A stretch of DNA of 64,000 bases from positions 186,001 through 250,000 of the forward strand of contig NZ_RCSU01000001.1 in assembly GCF_003991355.1 (NCBI RefSeq), given 5' to 3'. A program made the translations under genes and the position numbers. The notes under the pieces were generated by a model. It worked only from the letters and a program-made list of their open reading frames with translations, made no database searches and had not been told where the DNA came from. Shown here one piece after another: positions 56,601 through 64,000 of the stretch (its first letter is position 1; each line of letters opens with the position of its first letter). The DNA is from Pseudoflavitalea rhizosphaerae (GTDB lineage Bacteria > Bacteroidota > Bacteroidia > Chitinophagales > Chitinophagaceae).

Positions 56601-56880
56601 AACTGCCATCTGCTTTTGACATCGTATTATTATTGGTGCCTTTTTCATGTATAGTTACCTCACCCACAGGCGTACCTTTATCGTCAGTTATTTTTCCCGT
56701 TATGATCAGCGAATAACGATCATTGGCAGCATCAGTACCAGGCCCTGTTTTATAAAACCTGTTATCCGGACCACCCGCCAGGGCGGGAAGCGATATCAGG
56801 AGTAAAACCAGCATGCCCAACAGGCCGTTGGGTGTAAAGCAAGACCTGCGCAACAAATGGTCTCGTCGAAAATTTTTCAT
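53698..56880 (-). CDS. SusC family TonB-dependent receptor, first copy of the tandem
   Basis: 1060 residues. Signal peptide about 15-36. A carboxypeptidase-like beta domain (about 58-130; ITGKITDDKGTPVGEVTIHEKG) precedes a plug (DSTIVVGYGKQKKQSLVGAIS, LKDASATAVFGVKGANGVILITTKRG) and a 22-strand barrel ending with NLGCNITF. No STN domain, so unlike the 19201-22869 receptor it is not expected to signal to a FecR. Pairs with the SusD 11 bp downstream. Expression probably starts in the 317-bp region upstream, which holds two inverted repeats. Confidence 0.96.
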   Translation of the reverse strand: MKNFRRDHLLRRSCFTPNGLLGMLVLLLISLPALAGGPDNRFYKTGPGTDAANDRYSLIITGKITDDKGTPVGEVTIHEKGTNNNTMSKADGSFSITVANEKSVLVFTHVSYARQELVVEGKRNILVSMIPITSAMDSTIVVGYGKQKKQSLVGAISQVKGETLQRTGGVSSLGAALTGNLPGVITVATQGTPGAEDPRIYIRGQSTWNNSDPLVLVDGIERPMNSVDIGSVETISVLKDASATAVFGVKGANGVILITTKRGREGKAEIRFTGNMTMKIPSKLASKHDAYDAIKIRDLAIERELGISPSSWFSYVPHAELEKYRNPANQEERERYPNIDWQDQLIKNHVMSYNGSLNIAGGSPNVKYFSSIDLLHEGDIIKKIDNGKTYKPGYGFDRVNARTNLDFNLTKTTLLSANLAGSYGVKQDAYGQDSWEYRIWQSIYNNAPNLYYPRYSDGGWGYFPLETVSTINSLAVMGNNGIRKTTTTRITTDFTLRQDLSAILKGLAAKGTLSFDNSFVSQGGIYDNGNIQEEYIDPVTGEKKYSRYLGTNQFDWIPPRWNPNVDAVLNGSSYRKLFYQLQIDYARRFGMHDITAMGLFSRDKYATGSEFEHFREDWVSRVTYNFDQRYFAEFNGAYNGSEKFGPEYRFAFFPSAAVGWMISNEKFMQNLVFLNSLKLRASYGQVGNDNVNGRWLYMTNWTYGRNTPLGSSAGQNSPYTWWSEAQASVGNPDIHWEKVTKANFGLDYTLWNGLVSGTVEVFNDYRTDILLAGSSRSVPSYFGVQPATANLGKVRNKGYEIELRLNKSLNRDLRVWANFAMTHAKDKIIEAEDAQLLDDYQKRAGKPIGQAYSYVSSGYYNNWNEVYGSTRLNTYDNQKLPGNLNMIDYNGDGVIDNKDVVPTGYPERPQNTYNATIGVEWKGFSAFVQFYGVNNINRYLQLVSFSGQYHYDNVYKQGAYWTKDNPNADVPMPRYASVMPYYGTTYLYDGSYLRLKNAEIAYTFKLAQLKNIGINAFRLYINGDNLLLWTKMPDDREVSMGAATAYPTIRRINLGCNITF

Positions 56881-57197
56881 ATCGTAGTTTAAGAAATTAA
56901 ATAGGGTTCCATCCGTCCGGGGAGCTATGGCCCGGCAGGCAGGGAATGTCTTGAGCTTCGCAATAAATGTGAAGTGGAGATTAAAAAACGACGTGAAGTA
57001 ATGTTCAGGTAACTTTTTTCATATGGCAGTAGTTAATTGGTTTAATGAAGTTTTGGCTTTGATATCGTTAGCGGCTGATACCCTTGAAATCGCGGAACTG
57101 GTATCACCTACCTCCATAAAATTAGTCCCGTAATAAGGGAAAGGTGCGCTTATTTGTGTTTACTTATGGCACAAATGTTCAATCGGAACATTTTTGG
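56881..57197 (-). promoter_or_regulatory. regulatory region before the tandem SusC/D operon
   Basis: 317 bp without a gene, between GH43 and susC on the same strand. It holds an inverted element next to the GH43 stop: GCACAAATGTTC (57169-57180), five bases, then GAACATTTTTGG (57186-57197), sharing 13 bases with the element at 36838-36850. A second inverted repeat, TGATACC (57076-57082) with GGTATCA (57100-57106), lies closer to the gene. A small TCCC/GGGA hairpin is at about 57126-57140. No convincing -7 box was identified. Confidence 0.55.
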
Positions 57198-58544
57198 TTA
57201 TTCAAAATCAACCCAATCCACCGCTACGCGACTTTTATCCTTCGATACCACAAATAAATGCTGCACCCCGGGCTTGTATTTCGTCAAAGGCAGCTTTACG
57301 GATTGCCATTGATTGTCCGCAACAAGCGGCAGCTCTGCCAGCAGTGGTCCTGCAGCGTCCTGTATACGTATTTGTAATGTTCCGCCTTCCGGCGCCAGGG
57401 CCCGGACCCGGGCCCAGCGCAATGATTGTTTCCCAAAATCAACACTGTTATATTGCACCCAGGCGTCGGCCGCATCAAACACTACTTTCCATCCGGAGAA
57501 CCTGCTGGCAGTATCAAGAAAATCGATGGACACACCGCTATTACTGATCCGCGAGTAACGGTCCACCTGGATCTTTGAACGGGCCCCGGTAATCCCAATA
57601 CCCCTGTAAGTAGGATTCACTTTTTGTATGGTGCCGTCCGGATTGAAAAAAAGACTGTCTGCCCTCACCGATCTCGCCTTATCAAATGAAGGAGAATAAT
57701 CATTATGATGATAGAAAAGATACCATTGATCTTTGAAGCGGATAACCGAATGGTGGTTGGTCCAGCAGCCGGTGGCAGACTCATCCATAAGGACGCCCGT
57801 TTTTTTGAAGGGCCCCAGTGGATGATCGCCTGTTGCATATTCTAATCGCTCGATCTTATTCTCAACATGCGGGTAGGTCATGTAATAGATCCCGTTCCTT
57901 TCAAAGAGGTATGGCCCTTCTTTCAATCCTTTTTCCGGCAAATGCTGTAAAATCACCGGCGCCGAAGCAAGCTCCACCATATTGTCTTTTAGTTTGGCGC
58001 CATAAATATTTCCCTGTGACCAGTACAGATAGGCCTGTCCGTCTTTATCGATAAACACATTCGGATCGATGCCCCGCACATTTTTGACAGGTTCAGGTAA
58101 AGGAGCATAAGGCCCTTCCGGTTTGGAGGCAATGGCCACTCCAATGGTAAACCCTCGGCCCAGGCTGGTATCCCGAGCAGTGGATGGGAAATAGAAATAA
58201 TATTTCCCGTTCCTCTCAATGCAATCCGGAGCCCACATGCTATAACTGTCAGGCTTAACCCAGGGCACTTTATTTTGTACAACGATCACTCCATGATCAG
58301 TCCAGTCTGTAAGGTTTTCCGAAGAGAATACATGGTAATCTTCCATACAAAACCACCCCACCCTTCCGCGGGATTCGCCGGCCAGGATATCATGCGACGG
58401 GAACAGGTAAACTTTGTTACCGAATACCCGGGCGGAAGGATCCGCGCTGAACTGGTCACGGATCAATGGGTTCTGCGCTTCTGATCTCATTCCAGAAATG
58501 ACGAACCATACACAAACACCTGCCTGTATAAAATATTTCAGCAT
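57198..58544 (-). CDS. GH43 glycosidase with C-terminal CBM6-like domain
   Basis: 448 residues, signal peptide 1-24 (MRSEAQ). Active-site residues D35 in FSADPSA, D160 in GIDPNVF and E209 in LKEGPYLF. C-terminal about 330-448 is a CBM6-like sandwich (WKVVFDAADAWVQYNSVDFG). Different from the GH43-CBM6 at 32645-34048 by sequence. Likely an arabinofuranosidase of the PUL (inference). Follows GH31 by 21 bp. Confidence 0.9.
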   Translation of the reverse strand: MLKYFIQAGVCVWFVISGMRSEAQNPLIRDQFSADPSARVFGNKVYLFPSHDILAGESRGRVGWFCMEDYHVFSSENLTDWTDHGVIVVQNKVPWVKPDSYSMWAPDCIERNGKYYFYFPSTARDTSLGRGFTIGVAIASKPEGPYAPLPEPVKNVRGIDPNVFIDKDGQAYLYWSQGNIYGAKLKDNMVELASAPVILQHLPEKGLKEGPYLFERNGIYYMTYPHVENKIERLEYATGDHPLGPFKKTGVLMDESATGCWTNHHSVIRFKDQWYLFYHHNDYSPSFDKARSVRADSLFFNPDGTIQKVNPTYRGIGITGARSKIQVDRYSRISNSGVSIDFLDTASRFSGWKVVFDAADAWVQYNSVDFGKQSLRWARVRALAPEGGTLQIRIQDAAGPLLAELPLVADNQWQSVKLPLTKYKPGVQHLFVVSKDKSRVAVDWVDFE

Positions 58545-58565
58545 AGTTCAAAGTTTACAGTTGAT

Positions 58566-61154
58566 TCATTTGAGAGAGGTTGTTATTGTTTTTCCATTGT
58601 ACACTATACTTTTTTTCAATTCCGGCTTTTCTGCACAAACGATATTGAAAACCCTCTTTTTCAGATACCCGGGAAAAGAACCTTGCATAGCGCCAATTGT
58701 TAGTTGTTGCTTCTTCTCATTCCACCTGATTGGGATAATGGTATATTTTCCTTTTTCATAATTGTATCCATCGCCTTCATCTTCATACAGGTCAAATTCA
58801 CCGTTTGCACCTTTGTAAATGCGGAGCTGCAAAGTATCCATCGCCTTTTCACCGGTATATTGCATCTCTTTTCCCAGTGGAATGATAGAGCCGGCCTTCA
58901 CAAAAACAGGAATGATATGCTGAGGCGCATCGGCCAATACTGTCTGACCTCCGCTATAACGCTTGCCTGTATGGAAGTTGTACCACCCGTCCGTTTTCGG
59001 GAGATAAACATTCCATTGTGTAACGCCAGGTTCCGTTACAGGCGCTACCAGCATGGATTTGCCGAACATATATTGAAAAGGCAGCCGGATGGCAACAGTA
59101 TCACCACTGAAATCCATCAGCATGGGGCGCATGATGGTAGATCCATTTTTTGTTACCTGCCATGCTTCTGAATAAATATATGGTAACAGGCGATATCGAA
59201 GGTTCATGATGCTTCTCATATTCTCTTCAACGGTTTCACCATATTTCCAGGGTTCGGTTTCAGTCTGGTAACCGTGAATACGGAATACGGGATTGAATGC
59301 CCCCCACTGGAACCAGCGGGTAAGGATCTCATGATATTTCACATCTGTATACTGACGTTGTCCCGGACGGAAAAATCCTCCGATATCGGTTGTCCAATAT
59401 GGCATTCCTGTAATAGAAAAATTCAGCCCTGCTGCGATCTGCCTTCTGTACGCATCCCAGTCCCATCCGATATCACCAGACCAGTTGATGGCGCCATATC
59501 GTTGCTGCCCCGGAAATGCGGACCTGGTAAGGATTGTAACCCGCTTACCGGGATCAGTTCCACGCTGTCCCTCATAAACAGCTTTGCTGACAAAAAGAGG
59601 ATATGTGAGACGATAAAAATTGCCGGGACCAAAAAATGTTTGCTTCCCGGTCAAAGCATCATTCTCGGGTTCCGTGGCATCCATCCACCAACTATCCACA
59701 CCATAGCTGAAGAGATTTTTCTTCAGTGCCTGCCAATGTGTTTGCTGAGTTTCAGGTTTATAAATATCTATCCAGGGACTATTGGGAATATAAAGGTCTT
59801 TTTGAATATACTCTTTCGCTATTTCTGATTTTTTGTCGAGGTTCTCCCAAACAGAAATGGAGAAACGTGCATTCAGCTCATGCAATTGCCGAATGAACCT
59901 GCCAGGATCGGGATAGCTGTTCTCATCAAATTTCGGCACACCCCATCCGTATTTACCCCAGTACTGCCAATCCTGCACGATCACATCCAGGGGCAATTTT
60001 CTTTTTCTGAATTCCTTCACTGTGTTTACCAAATGCTCGCCGGATGTATATCTCTCCCTGCATTGCCAGAAGCCAAAAGCCCACAATGGAAGCATAGGTA
60101 CATTTCCCGACAGATTTCTGTAGTCCGCAATGATCTCATCGGTGTTGTTTCCATGAAAAACAACATAGTCCAGCATTTTCGCTTCCGGTGAACGGAAAAC
60201 AGTTTCGTTTTCCGCCTTCTTCCATGAGAGAACAGGTGTATTGGAAGATTTGCAAACCACCTGAACGGTATGCTCTCCGGCCTTCAGGAATATTTTCTTA
60301 CTCACAGCTGGTGGAAGCCAAAGATTCGACTGATCGATCAAAGGCTTTTCATCTACCAGCAAGAGGTGACGATTGTCCATATTTCCCAGATCCAGCATAA
60401 CAATGTACTCCCCGTCTTTCTCAATATTGAATTTTCCTTCATGCACAGATTGTTGCTGATTGATCCGCTGTGTTCCGGTAGTGGTAGTAACTTCTGCTTC
60501 CTGATTTGTGTCAGAAGTTTTCAGCTTTTTAGTAAGAGGCACCAACTGATCGGCTGGATTAAAATAAGTAAGACCATATTGATGCCAGAGAATACCATAC
60601 CTTTTACTGGACAGCAGAAAGGGAATAGCAATCTGGGTATTCACCTGGATCAGCTTGCGGGAGATATTACGCAGGTTATAATGACCATCCTGGAATTGTC
60701 CAAGTCCAAACAGAAATTCATCCTCCGGTGAAATGAAGCTTTGCTCCGCGATATAGCAAGGTTGCTCCATAACTGAGGCTGGCTCCAGCTTTCTGCTTCC
60801 TGGTTTTTCGTTCAGGAATATATTTCCTGAAGCATCGCGAAAATTTAGATCGCCTGATTGCTTGTTGATAGTGACAGTTACAAACCTGGTGGCAAGTTTC
60901 AGGTCAGTGTCAGTTTCGGAAAATTTCATCGCAGGAGCCGGTTGTTTGTTTACAAACACCAGTTCATTCATTTCTTTCGCTGCATCCTTTTCCCATTGCA
61001 CCCTGACGGCTTTATCAGATAATGGAATAATGTTCATTACCCCTTCTGAAAGCTGAAGGGAAAGACGGTCTTTCTGCTTTGTATACTTTTTCACTACCTG
61101 TGTATATACAGCAGCAGGCAGTGAAACGATCAGTAAAAGGAATATCACTCTCAT
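58566..61154 (-). CDS. GH31 alpha-xylosidase-like enzyme with PA14-type insert
   Basis: 862 residues, signal peptide to about 18. An N-terminal galactose-mutarotase-like domain is interrupted by a PA14-like insert at about 235-312 (HEGKFNIEKDGEYIVMLDLG). The catalytic barrel has the nucleophile D492 in WWMDATEPEND and the acid/base D561 in WSGDIGWDWDAY. The W-x-M-D-A-T-E-P signature and the PA14 insert are typical of bacterial alpha-xylosidases. In corn-type xylan it would remove the xylosyl unit of the arabinose side chain once its galactosyl cap is gone; on xyloglucan it would be the ordinary de-xylosylating step. Confidence 0.93.
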   Translation of the reverse strand: MRVIFLLLIVSLPAAVYTQVVKKYTKQKDRLSLQLSEGVMNIIPLSDKAVRVQWEKDAAKEMNELVFVNKQPAPAMKFSETDTDLKLATRFVTVTINKQSGDLNFRDASGNIFLNEKPGSRKLEPASVMEQPCYIAEQSFISPEDEFLFGLGQFQDGHYNLRNISRKLIQVNTQIAIPFLLSSKRYGILWHQYGLTYFNPADQLVPLTKKLKTSDTNQEAEVTTTTGTQRINQQQSVHEGKFNIEKDGEYIVMLDLGNMDNRHLLLVDEKPLIDQSNLWLPPAVSKKIFLKAGEHTVQVVCKSSNTPVLSWKKAENETVFRSPEAKMLDYVVFHGNNTDEIIADYRNLSGNVPMLPLWAFGFWQCRERYTSGEHLVNTVKEFRKRKLPLDVIVQDWQYWGKYGWGVPKFDENSYPDPGRFIRQLHELNARFSISVWENLDKKSEIAKEYIQKDLYIPNSPWIDIYKPETQQTHWQALKKNLFSYGVDSWWMDATEPENDALTGKQTFFGPGNFYRLTYPLFVSKAVYEGQRGTDPGKRVTILTRSAFPGQQRYGAINWSGDIGWDWDAYRRQIAAGLNFSITGMPYWTTDIGGFFRPGQRQYTDVKYHEILTRWFQWGAFNPVFRIHGYQTETEPWKYGETVEENMRSIMNLRYRLLPYIYSEAWQVTKNGSTIMRPMLMDFSGDTVAIRLPFQYMFGKSMLVAPVTEPGVTQWNVYLPKTDGWYNFHTGKRYSGGQTVLADAPQHIIPVFVKAGSIIPLGKEMQYTGEKAMDTLQLRIYKGANGEFDLYEDEGDGYNYEKGKYTIIPIRWNEKKQQLTIGAMQGSFPGYLKKRVFNIVCAEKPELKKSIVYNGKTITTSLK

Positions 61155-61189
61155 AAATAATAATTGAAAAGAAGCACAACTGGATCTTT

Positions 61190-63139
61190 TTACAACGGAT
61201 GCAGATAGGCTACAAATCCACCTCTTCGCAACAGGTTCACATCAACGGACGCAGCGCTGTTCACTACCTGGTAGCTGGTGGTTAGCTCTTTATCATGACT
61301 ACCATCGGCGATCAATGTCAGTTTGTATTGTACCCCATTGGGTAAGAAATCAAATTTTATCGTTTTTTTCTTTTCTCGTGAGGCTGCATTGATACCTCCA
61401 ATGAACCAGGCAATTCCTTTACGGCGTGCAATGATGACTTCCTTCCCCGGAAATCCACCCAGTAATTTCGTATCATCCCATGCGGCCGGTAATTGCCTGA
61501 GAAAATTTCTTGCAGCATCGGGCAATGAATTATATCCTTCCGGTCTGTCTGCCAGGTGTTGAAGCGCTGATTCAAACAATACCCCCAGCGCCAGCTCATG
61601 TCCATACGAAGTGATATGCGGGAATTGCGAATTGGTGAAAGTAACTGGAGTATAATCCATGGAGCCTACAACATTCCTTGTAAATGGCAGTATGGAATTA
61701 TGTTCAGGAGCTGCTGTAGTAAAATCAGGGCCATTATTATACCATTCAGCTCCACGGACAGCCTCATAGGTCATCAGGTTGGGGTAAGTGCGGGCCCATC
61801 CGCGCGGCACGATACAGCCATGGAAATAGACCATCAAATTGAACTGCGCCGCGTCTTCCAGGATATCCAGATAATATTTTATCATATCCTGTTTTTCACT
61901 TTCGAAGAAGTCGACTTTTATACCGGCAAATCCTGATCTCTTCAATTTGGTAAACTCCGCTACACGATTTTCATGCGTAAGCATTCTGTCTTTGGGCGTT
62001 GAAGGAACCCAGGTATGTTCGCCTCCCGAGTTATACCAGATGAGCGGCTTCACTCCTTTTGAAAGAATATATTTTGCAGCATCCTCAACATTGCCTCCAT
62101 TGCGCATCACATCCCATTCCCAATCCAGTAATGTATATGGCCAGTTCATTCCTGCCGCCAGGTCTGCGAATGCACAAACCGTTTTATAATCCTGCGTACC
62201 GTGATTGTTGGACCAATAGTTCCATGATACCAGGCCGGGCCTGATCCAGTCAGTATTCTTCACCACAGAGGGGGCAGACAGATCGTCAACCAGGGTGGAG
62301 GCTACTATATCCTGCAAACTACCGATGATCCCTAAGCGCCATGGCGATTTCCATGGAAGCGTGATGGATGGAGAACTTGCTCCCTGCCCTCTTCCATCAC
62401 CCGGATCAGGGAAAGCGAGTGCGTACTTCGAACTATCGATAACATTGCTGAGTTTTGAACCGCAATAATTTCGGTCAAGGTCTGCCTCATGCAGGAGGAA
62501 CCAGCAGGCGCTGTCACTCGTCATGAAAAGCGCCGGGTAACCCCACTCCTGCTTCCTGACTTTATTTCCACTCATAGCGGCGTAGTATCCTTCATTGGCA
62601 GGATTCCATTTTTCCATCCAACGGTGCGTATTCATTGGAATAGTGTAAGCAGTCAGTTCTTTTTTTACCTGGAATGATCCCTGCTTTTCCGGAAACTCAT
62701 ACCTGAATGCGAACCCATCATTATAGGCCCGGATGATCACATTCAATTTGTGCCTGTTCTTATTTGCAAAGTACAAGGTCATTTCGTTGGCAGCATTACT
62801 GCGAGCCGATCTCTTTCCATGTATTGCATTGTATTGTTCAGTGATGAGTGCCGGCTTTCCAGGCTTCAGCAATTGTAATTCTTCAGCAAAATCCTGATCA
62901 CTACGCACCAGTCCAAGGTCGATCCGTGGAATTGCATCAGCAATATTTCCGTGATCATTATACGATACAGCAAGGTACCAACTCTTATTGCCGCTGGTCT
63001 GGCCTTTGTGAAGCGACACCATCACCTTACCGTTCGGAGACGACATATTTACCTGTTGCGCTGAAGCAACCTGCATGCACGCCATCACTATGACCCAGGA
63101 AACAATCACCCTAATATTATGCTTAAGCCAATTCACCAT
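61190..63139 (-). CDS. GH97 glycosidase, retaining type
   Basis: 649 residues, signal peptide about 10-28. GH97 features: SPNGKVMVSLH at the N-terminal sandwich, RAYNDGFAFRY, LLDWEWD, and the catalytic barrel with D410 in GIKVDFFESEKQDM. A Glu 55 residues later (E465 in RGAEWYN) matches the spacing of nucleophile and acid/base in retaining GH97 alpha-galactosidases such as Bacteroides BT1871 (D415/E470, from memory). That predicts a retaining alpha-galactosidase or beta-L-arabinopyranosidase rather than an inverting alpha-glucosidase. Start codon abuts the GH31 stop (0 bp). Confidence 0.93.
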   Translation of the reverse strand: MVNWLKHNIRVIVSWVIVMACMQVASAQQVNMSSPNGKVMVSLHKGQTSGNKSWYLAVSYNDHGNIADAIPRIDLGLVRSDQDFAEELQLLKPGKPALITEQYNAIHGKRSARSNAANEMTLYFANKNRHKLNVIIRAYNDGFAFRYEFPEKQGSFQVKKELTAYTIPMNTHRWMEKWNPANEGYYAAMSGNKVRKQEWGYPALFMTSDSACWFLLHEADLDRNYCGSKLSNVIDSSKYALAFPDPGDGRGQGASSPSITLPWKSPWRLGIIGSLQDIVASTLVDDLSAPSVVKNTDWIRPGLVSWNYWSNNHGTQDYKTVCAFADLAAGMNWPYTLLDWEWDVMRNGGNVEDAAKYILSKGVKPLIWYNSGGEHTWVPSTPKDRMLTHENRVAEFTKLKRSGFAGIKVDFFESEKQDMIKYYLDILEDAAQFNLMVYFHGCIVPRGWARTYPNLMTYEAVRGAEWYNNGPDFTTAAPEHNSILPFTRNVVGSMDYTPVTFTNSQFPHITSYGHELALGVLFESALQHLADRPEGYNSLPDAARNFLRQLPAAWDDTKLLGGFPGKEVIIARRKGIAWFIGGINAASREKKKTIKFDFLPNGVQYKLTLIADGSHDKELTTSYQVVNSAASVDVNLLRRGGFVAYLHPL

Positions 63140-64000
63140 TTATAGTTTTACAGAAATTTCATTGCCGGAATATTCTATTACCTTTTCTGTTTTTTCAGGC
63201 AACTCATTCTTACTTTTTGCGGAAGCACCTATCAGCTCCAGTCTGAACTTCCTGCTATTGAGCATTCCCGGGAAAGAACCATTCCTCTTGCCGATAGTGA
63301 GGGTCCTTTTCTTATCATTCCAATGGAAGCTGATAGTGGAATGGACCCCTTTTTCATAATTGTAGTTATCGTTTTCATCTTCATAAAGCATAAAATCCCC
63401 ATCAGCTCCGGGATACACCCGTATTTCCAGGTCATTCCATTTTATTTCTTCGGCATACTGGACCGGCGGTCCAACAGGCAGGATGCTACCGGTTCTTACA
63501 TACACAGGTATGATATCGATGGGCGTTTCTTTTGCTACTTTCTTTCCGCCTGAGAACTTTTCATTTGTCCAGAGATCATACCATTCGCTACCGGCAGGCA
63601 GATAAGTTTCTTTCTTCTGAATGGAGCTGAAATCTTCCACCAGCATGCTATCCGTCCCGACGATAGCTTTCTTCACATACATTGGCCGGGTAACCGGACT
63701 TACCAGCAATGATCTGCCGAACATGAACTGATCATTGATATCCAGTGCATTTTTATCCTTTGCAAAATCCATCACCAGGGCACGCATCAAACTGGAATGA
63801 TTAGCCGTTACCTCCCATGAGGAGGAATAGATATAGGGCAATAAACTGTAGCGTAGTTTGATGAATTTTTCGATGGCATCGAAAGCTTTGTCGCCTTTCT
63901 TTCCAAACTGGAATATTTCGCGGGGAGCATCTGCACCGTGCGACCGCATCATCGGACAGAATGCCCCAAATTGCAGCCACCGCACATACAATTCCCTGTA
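63140..64000 (-). CDS. GH31 family glycosidase, C-terminal part (cut by window end)
   Basis: 287 residues of the C-terminal region; the frame stays open through base 64000 and reads YRELYVRWLQFGAFCPMMRSHG at its edge, which is the canonical GH31 segment after the acid/base. Missing are the N-terminal domain and catalytic residues. Downstream parts match GH31: RYSLLPYIYSSSWE, FMFGRSLLVSPVT, LPAGSEWYDLWT, and the PVYVRTGSILPVG C-terminal domain. It is a different subfamily from the 58566-61154 enzyme. Likely xylosidase or glucosidase activity. Most upstream gene of the operon inside the window. Confidence 0.93.
   Translation of the reverse strand, partial: YRELYVRWLQFGAFCPMMRSHGADAPREIFQFGKKGDKAFDAIEKFIKLRYSLLPYIYSSSWEVTANHSSLMRALVMDFAKDKNALDINDQFMFGRSLLVSPVTRPMYVKKAIVGTDSMLVEDFSSIQKKETYLPAGSEWYDLWTNEKFSGGKKVAKETPIDIIPVYVRTGSILPVGPPVQYAEEIKWNDLEIRVYPGADGDFMLYEDENDNYNYEKGVHSTISFHWNDKKRTLTIGKRNGSFPGMLNSRKFRLELIGASAKSKNELPEKTEKVIEYSGNEISVKL

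Overview
The window comes from a Bacteroidota chromosome, most likely a Chitinophagaceae-type soil or plant-polymer degrader (inference). The evidence is three SusC/SusD pairs, an ECF sigma/FecR/STN-SusC signalling relay, many secreted glycoside hydrolases, and promoters of the Bacteroidota TAnnTTTG type. I saw no insertion sequences, phage genes or CRISPR arrays.

Positions 1-8570 are mostly housekeeping: a DUF1569 protein, an AAA ATPase, a class-C-type serine hydrolase, tRNA-Leu(UAA), tRNA-Gly(GCC) and tRNA-Leu(GAG) with their promoters and terminators, a GT2 glycosyltransferase, a histidine kinase, and a divergent, AT-richer pair of GNAT acetyltransferase and MocR-type regulator.

Positions 8574-24881 form one minus-strand locus that reads as a protein/peptide acquisition system. 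The order of transcription is ECF sigma, FecR, STN-type SusC, SusD, a lipoprotein resembling SusD-linked metallopeptidases, an intact DUF5117-type zinc metalloprotease, a second copy of it, a thioredoxin-like protein and an S9 peptidase. Two of the three metallopeptidase-like proteins have lost every recognisable zinc ligand.

Positions 25132-36762 (minus strand) hold a complete L-arabinose operon (Nudix-type AraR regulator, a natural AraB-AraD fusion, lipoprotein mutarotase, AraA, SSS symporter). It sits behind two GH43 enzymes and a CE6-like esterase. Two matching 21-bp inverted repeats, one before araR and one over the araBD start, look like AraR operators.

Positions 37021-41710 carry a plus-strand GH43, a minus-strand AraC regulator, and a plus-strand pair of aldo/keto reductase and LgoD-like zinc alcohol dehydrogenase. 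Positions 41733-64000 are a large minus-strand polysaccharide utilisation locus: partial GH31, GH97, GH31, GH43, SusC, SusD, SusC, SusD, a lipoprotein, a double CE1 esterase and GH95. The SusC-D-C-D-lipoprotein order is that of the xylan (Xus) system.

Taken together, the enzymes fit a cereal (corn-type) glucuronoarabinoxylan system. CE1 and CE6 would remove ferulate and acetate, GH95 L-galactose, GH31 xylose, GH97 galactose or L-arabinopyranose, and GH43 L-arabinose. Arabinose would enter the AraBD/AraA pathway, and L-galactose could be oxidised by the AKR and Zn-ADH pair. An inverted element containing GCACAAATGTT lies in both major locus promoters. No backbone xylanase (GH10) lies in the window.
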